Origin: Candidatus Eiseniibacteriota bacterium
GTDB taxonomy: Bacteria > Arandabacterota > Arandabacteria > Arandabacterales > Arandabacteraceae
Assembly: GCA_030622265.1 (NCBI GenBank)
Contig: JAUXGG010000075.1
Coordinates: 1 to 7,205 of the forward strand
Direction of reading: 5' to 3'
Length of the DNA: 7,205 nucleotides
Shown here: positions 5,615 through 7,205 of the stretch, one piece after another
Numbering within the stretch: position 1 is the first letter of the stretch
How the letters are laid out: each line of letters begins with the position of its first letter
The notes under the pieces: model-generated
Seen by the model: the letters and a program-made list of their open reading frames with translations, nothing else
Database searches by the model: none
What the model was told of the DNA's origin: nothing
Program-made: the position numbers and the translations under genes

Positions 5615-7026
5615 GACTTGGTTCCTCCCACGGTGATCTCCGAGATCTTTATGGTCGGGACGCCGTTGCCCACCGGGGCCGCCTGGCCGGCCTTGCCGCA
5701 AGTGCCGCCGCCGGAGTCCATGGTGAAATCGTTTCCTACCATTTCTATCTTCTTCAAGATCTCCGCACCGTTGCCGATGAGATTGGCTCCCCGCACCGGC
5801 GGACCAACCTTGCCGGCTTTTATGAGATAGCCTTCGACCACCTCGAAGACGAAATTCCCGCTCGCGATGTCCACCTGGCCGCCGCCTATGCGCTTCGCAT
5901 AGAACCCATCTGCAACCGAGGCTATTATCTCCTCCGGTTCCTTATCTCCTCCGAGCATGAACGTATTGGTCATCCTTACCACCGGCATGTACTTATAGGA
6001 CTGCCTTCGTCCGTTTCCGGTGGAATCCACACCCATCAGCCCGGCGTTCAGCCTGTCGAAAAGGTATCCCCTGAGGATGCCGTTTTCTATCAGCACGGTA
6101 CGCTGCCCCGGGGTTCCCTCATCGTCGACGTTGATCGTTCCGCGCATTCCCGGAAGCGTCGCATCGTCCACGATGGTGCAGTCGTGAGCCGCGATCTTCT
6201 CGCCGAGCCGGCCCGTGAAGAGCGAGGTTTCCTTCCTTATGAAATCACCCTCGAAGCCGTGACCGATCGCTTCGTGGAGCAGGACACCGCCCCTGCCGTT
6301 TCCCAAAACGAGCGGCATCTTGCCGGCCGGGGCCTCCTCGGCATCGAGCAGGCGAATCGCCTGTCGGGCAGCGTCCCGGGCGCAGCTCTCAGGGGACTCG
6401 TCTGAGAAGATCTCGTAGCCCCTGGTTCCGCTCATGGAACGGAATCCCCGCTGTCTCATGCCTTGATCCTCGGCCACCGTCGTGATTCTTAAGGTTGTTA
6501 TGACCTGCCTGTCGGTCACGTAAGTGCCTTCTGAATTGGCGATGAGGAAGCTCTTGTCGGTATCATAGAGTCCGATCAGGACGGCGTTTATGCGCGGGTC
6601 GTACTGGCGGGCTCCGCCGTCGGCCGCCCTTGCTGTCTCGATCTTCTTCGCGGCTTCGATCTCGATGGGGAAGACTTGAGGAACCGAGTAGGGCTTTGCC
6701 CGGGAGATGTCACCCAGATTGACCGCAGGTCTCTCGCCGCCCTTTGCGGCTATCTCGCCTGCAACCCTGGCGGCTTCGAGAATGCTCCCGGGGTCCATAC
6801 CATCGGAGTAGGCATACCCGATCTTATCGCCCGCTATCGCCCGCACGCCTGCGCCGGAGGTTATTCCGCGCGATGCCTCACGCACCAGTTGTTCCTCAAT
6901 CCGGACTGAGTCAGTGGTTCTGTGTTCGAGGTAGACCTCGGCGAATCCGGCCCCGCCTGCGAGTGCGGCTCCGAGCGCCTTCTGAAGTTCTTCCTTGCCG
7001 GGGAAATTGGTTGTGTTTTCTGTCAT
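5611..7026 (-). CDS. tldD: Metalloprotease TldD (catalytic zinc subunit)
   Basis: This 471-residue protein is the catalytic subunit of TldD/TldE. The zinc motif HEAIGH (His251, Glu252, His256) lies in GRGGVLLHEAIGHGFEGDF. Cys443 in GGTCGKAGQAAPVGNGVPTIKI matches the family's third zinc ligand position. Other hallmarks are INVDDEGTPGQRTVLIENGILRGYL (298-322), STGNGRRQSY and GNFVFEVVEGYLI (390-402). Length is normal for TldD. The ATG at 7026 is preceded directly by an in-frame GTG at 7029; neither has an obvious ribosome site, so the start is certain only to a codon or two. TldD-TldE form a two-gene operon convergent with the pyr operon. No peptide precursor that might be a dedicated substrate is visible in this window. 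Confidence 0.95.
   Translation of the reverse strand: MTENTTNFPGKEELQKALGAALAGGAGFAEVYLEHRTTDSVRIEEQLVREASRGITSGAGVRAIAGDKIGYAYSDGMDPGSILEAARVAGEIAAKGGERPAVNLGDISRAKPYSVPQVFPIEIEAAKKIETARAADGGARQYDPRINAVLIGLYDTDKSFLIANSEGTYVTDRQVITTLRITTVAEDQGMRQRGFRSMSGTRGYEIFSDESPESCARDAARQAIRLLDAEEAPAGKMPLVLGNGRGGVLLHEAIGHGFEGDFIRKETSLFTGRLGEKIAAHDCTIVDDATLPGMRGTINVDDEGTPGQRTVLIENGILRGYLFDRLNAGLMGVDSTGNGRRQSYKYMPVVRMTNTFMLGGDKEPEEIIASVADGFYAKRIGGGQVDIASGNFVFEVVEGYLIKAGKVGPPVRGANLIGNGAEILKKIEMVGNDFTMDSGGGTCGKAGQAAPVGNGVPTIKISEITVGGTKS
5624..5629 (-). promoter_or_regulatory. Ribosome binding site of tldE, inside the tldD coding end
   Basis: GGGAGG on the minus strand lies nine bases before the TTG at 5614 and within the last codons of tldD. 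It is the main evidence for this rare start codon. Confidence 0.75.
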
Positions 7027-7074
7027 CACACGCCAGAGGTTGATTTACCTAACCAGAGCTGATACAACCAGAAA

Positions 7075-7104
7075 TCGATAACACACCGGCTCGCCTCTTG
7101 TCAA
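7075..7104 (-). promoter_or_regulatory. Candidate promoter of tldD
   Basis: On the minus strand a perfect -35 hexamer TTGACA (7104-7099) is followed after 18 bases by TATCGA (7080-7075), which shares only the first three bases of the -10 consensus. The implied transcription start would leave a leader of about 40 bases before tldD. The -35 box lies across the left end of the palindrome, so the repeat would supply part of the promoter. The rest of 7027-7097 shows nothing else I can name. Confidence 0.4.
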
Positions 7105-7205
7105 GCTAACGGCGAAATTCACAACCCTGGGGTCAGGTACCGGTTTGTGAATTCACAAACCGGTACCTGACCCCAGGGTTGTGAATTTCGCCGTTAGCTT
7201 GACAA
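7098..7205. repeat. Perfect 108-bp palindrome (54-bp arms, no spacer), REP-like
   Basis: Bases 7098-7151 are the exact reverse complement of 7152-7205, centred on the GAATTC at 7149-7154. Each arm is itself an imperfect inverted repeat: AATTCACAA at 7116-7124 pairs with TTGTGAATT at 7145-7153 around a core containing GGGGTCAGGTACC. The second arm mirrors this at 7150-7187. There is no coding frame of note. The GGGGTCAGG core with flanking AATTCACAA resembles, from memory only, dispersed repeats linked to REP-associated tyrosine transposases in uncultivated bacteria. The window ends exactly at the palindrome edge, so an assembly fold-back at a contig end is the main alternative. Confidence 0.9.

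Noticed and set aside
5615..5701. N-terminal extension of tldE to the ATG at 5701
   Set aside because: The extra 29 residues are Arg/Gly/Pro-rich, lie within the conserved C-terminal coding end of tldD and resemble no TldE; the TTG at 5614 has a good ribosome site.

Overview
The window is a GC-rich bacterial fragment with compact, operon-style gene packing. Every CDS belongs to a recognisable family. A class 1B dihydroorotate dehydrogenase (PyrK plus PyrD, NAD-linked through flavin and a 2Fe-2S cluster) and a cysteine-rich DUF2284 protein suggest an anaerobic or facultatively anaerobic lineage. A Gram-positive-like or deep-branching uncultivated group is possible, but the sequence does not fix the taxon.

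Left part (1-3306, + strand): the end of a pyrimidine biosynthesis operon in the order pyrK (5' end missing), pyrD, pyrF, pyrE, then a DUF2284 gene. The genes overlap or nearly abut. PyrK/PyrD oxidise dihydroorotate to orotate, PyrE adds phosphoribose from PRPP to give OMP, and PyrF decarboxylates OMP to UMP. These are the last three steps of de novo UMP synthesis. DUF2284 has no established role in the pathway but is one base from the pyrE stop. PyrD carries an unusual in-frame 18-bp tandem repeat tract just before its catalytic SCPN loop, and PyrE carries a glycine-rich insertion.

Middle (3316-4149, + strand): a short site-2-protease-type M50 membrane metallopeptidase follows after 9 bases and may end the same transcript. 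A 121-base convergent intergenic region (4150-4270) holds two modest inverted repeats and no gene.

Right part (4271-7026, - strand): a tldD-tldE pair (TldD/PmbA heterodimeric metalloprotease), translationally coupled, transcribed toward the pyr operon. Upstream of tldD (7027-7205) lies a short leader with a candidate promoter, then a perfect 108-bp palindrome (7098-7205) ending exactly at the window edge. Each arm is itself an imperfect inverted repeat, and both outer ends carry an outward-facing TTGACA. This is either a REP-like or mobile-element-derived repeat or a fold-back at a contig end. It and the PyrD repeat tract are the two most unusual signals here. I saw no RNA gene, CRISPR array or transposase gene, and no clearly new multi-gene system.
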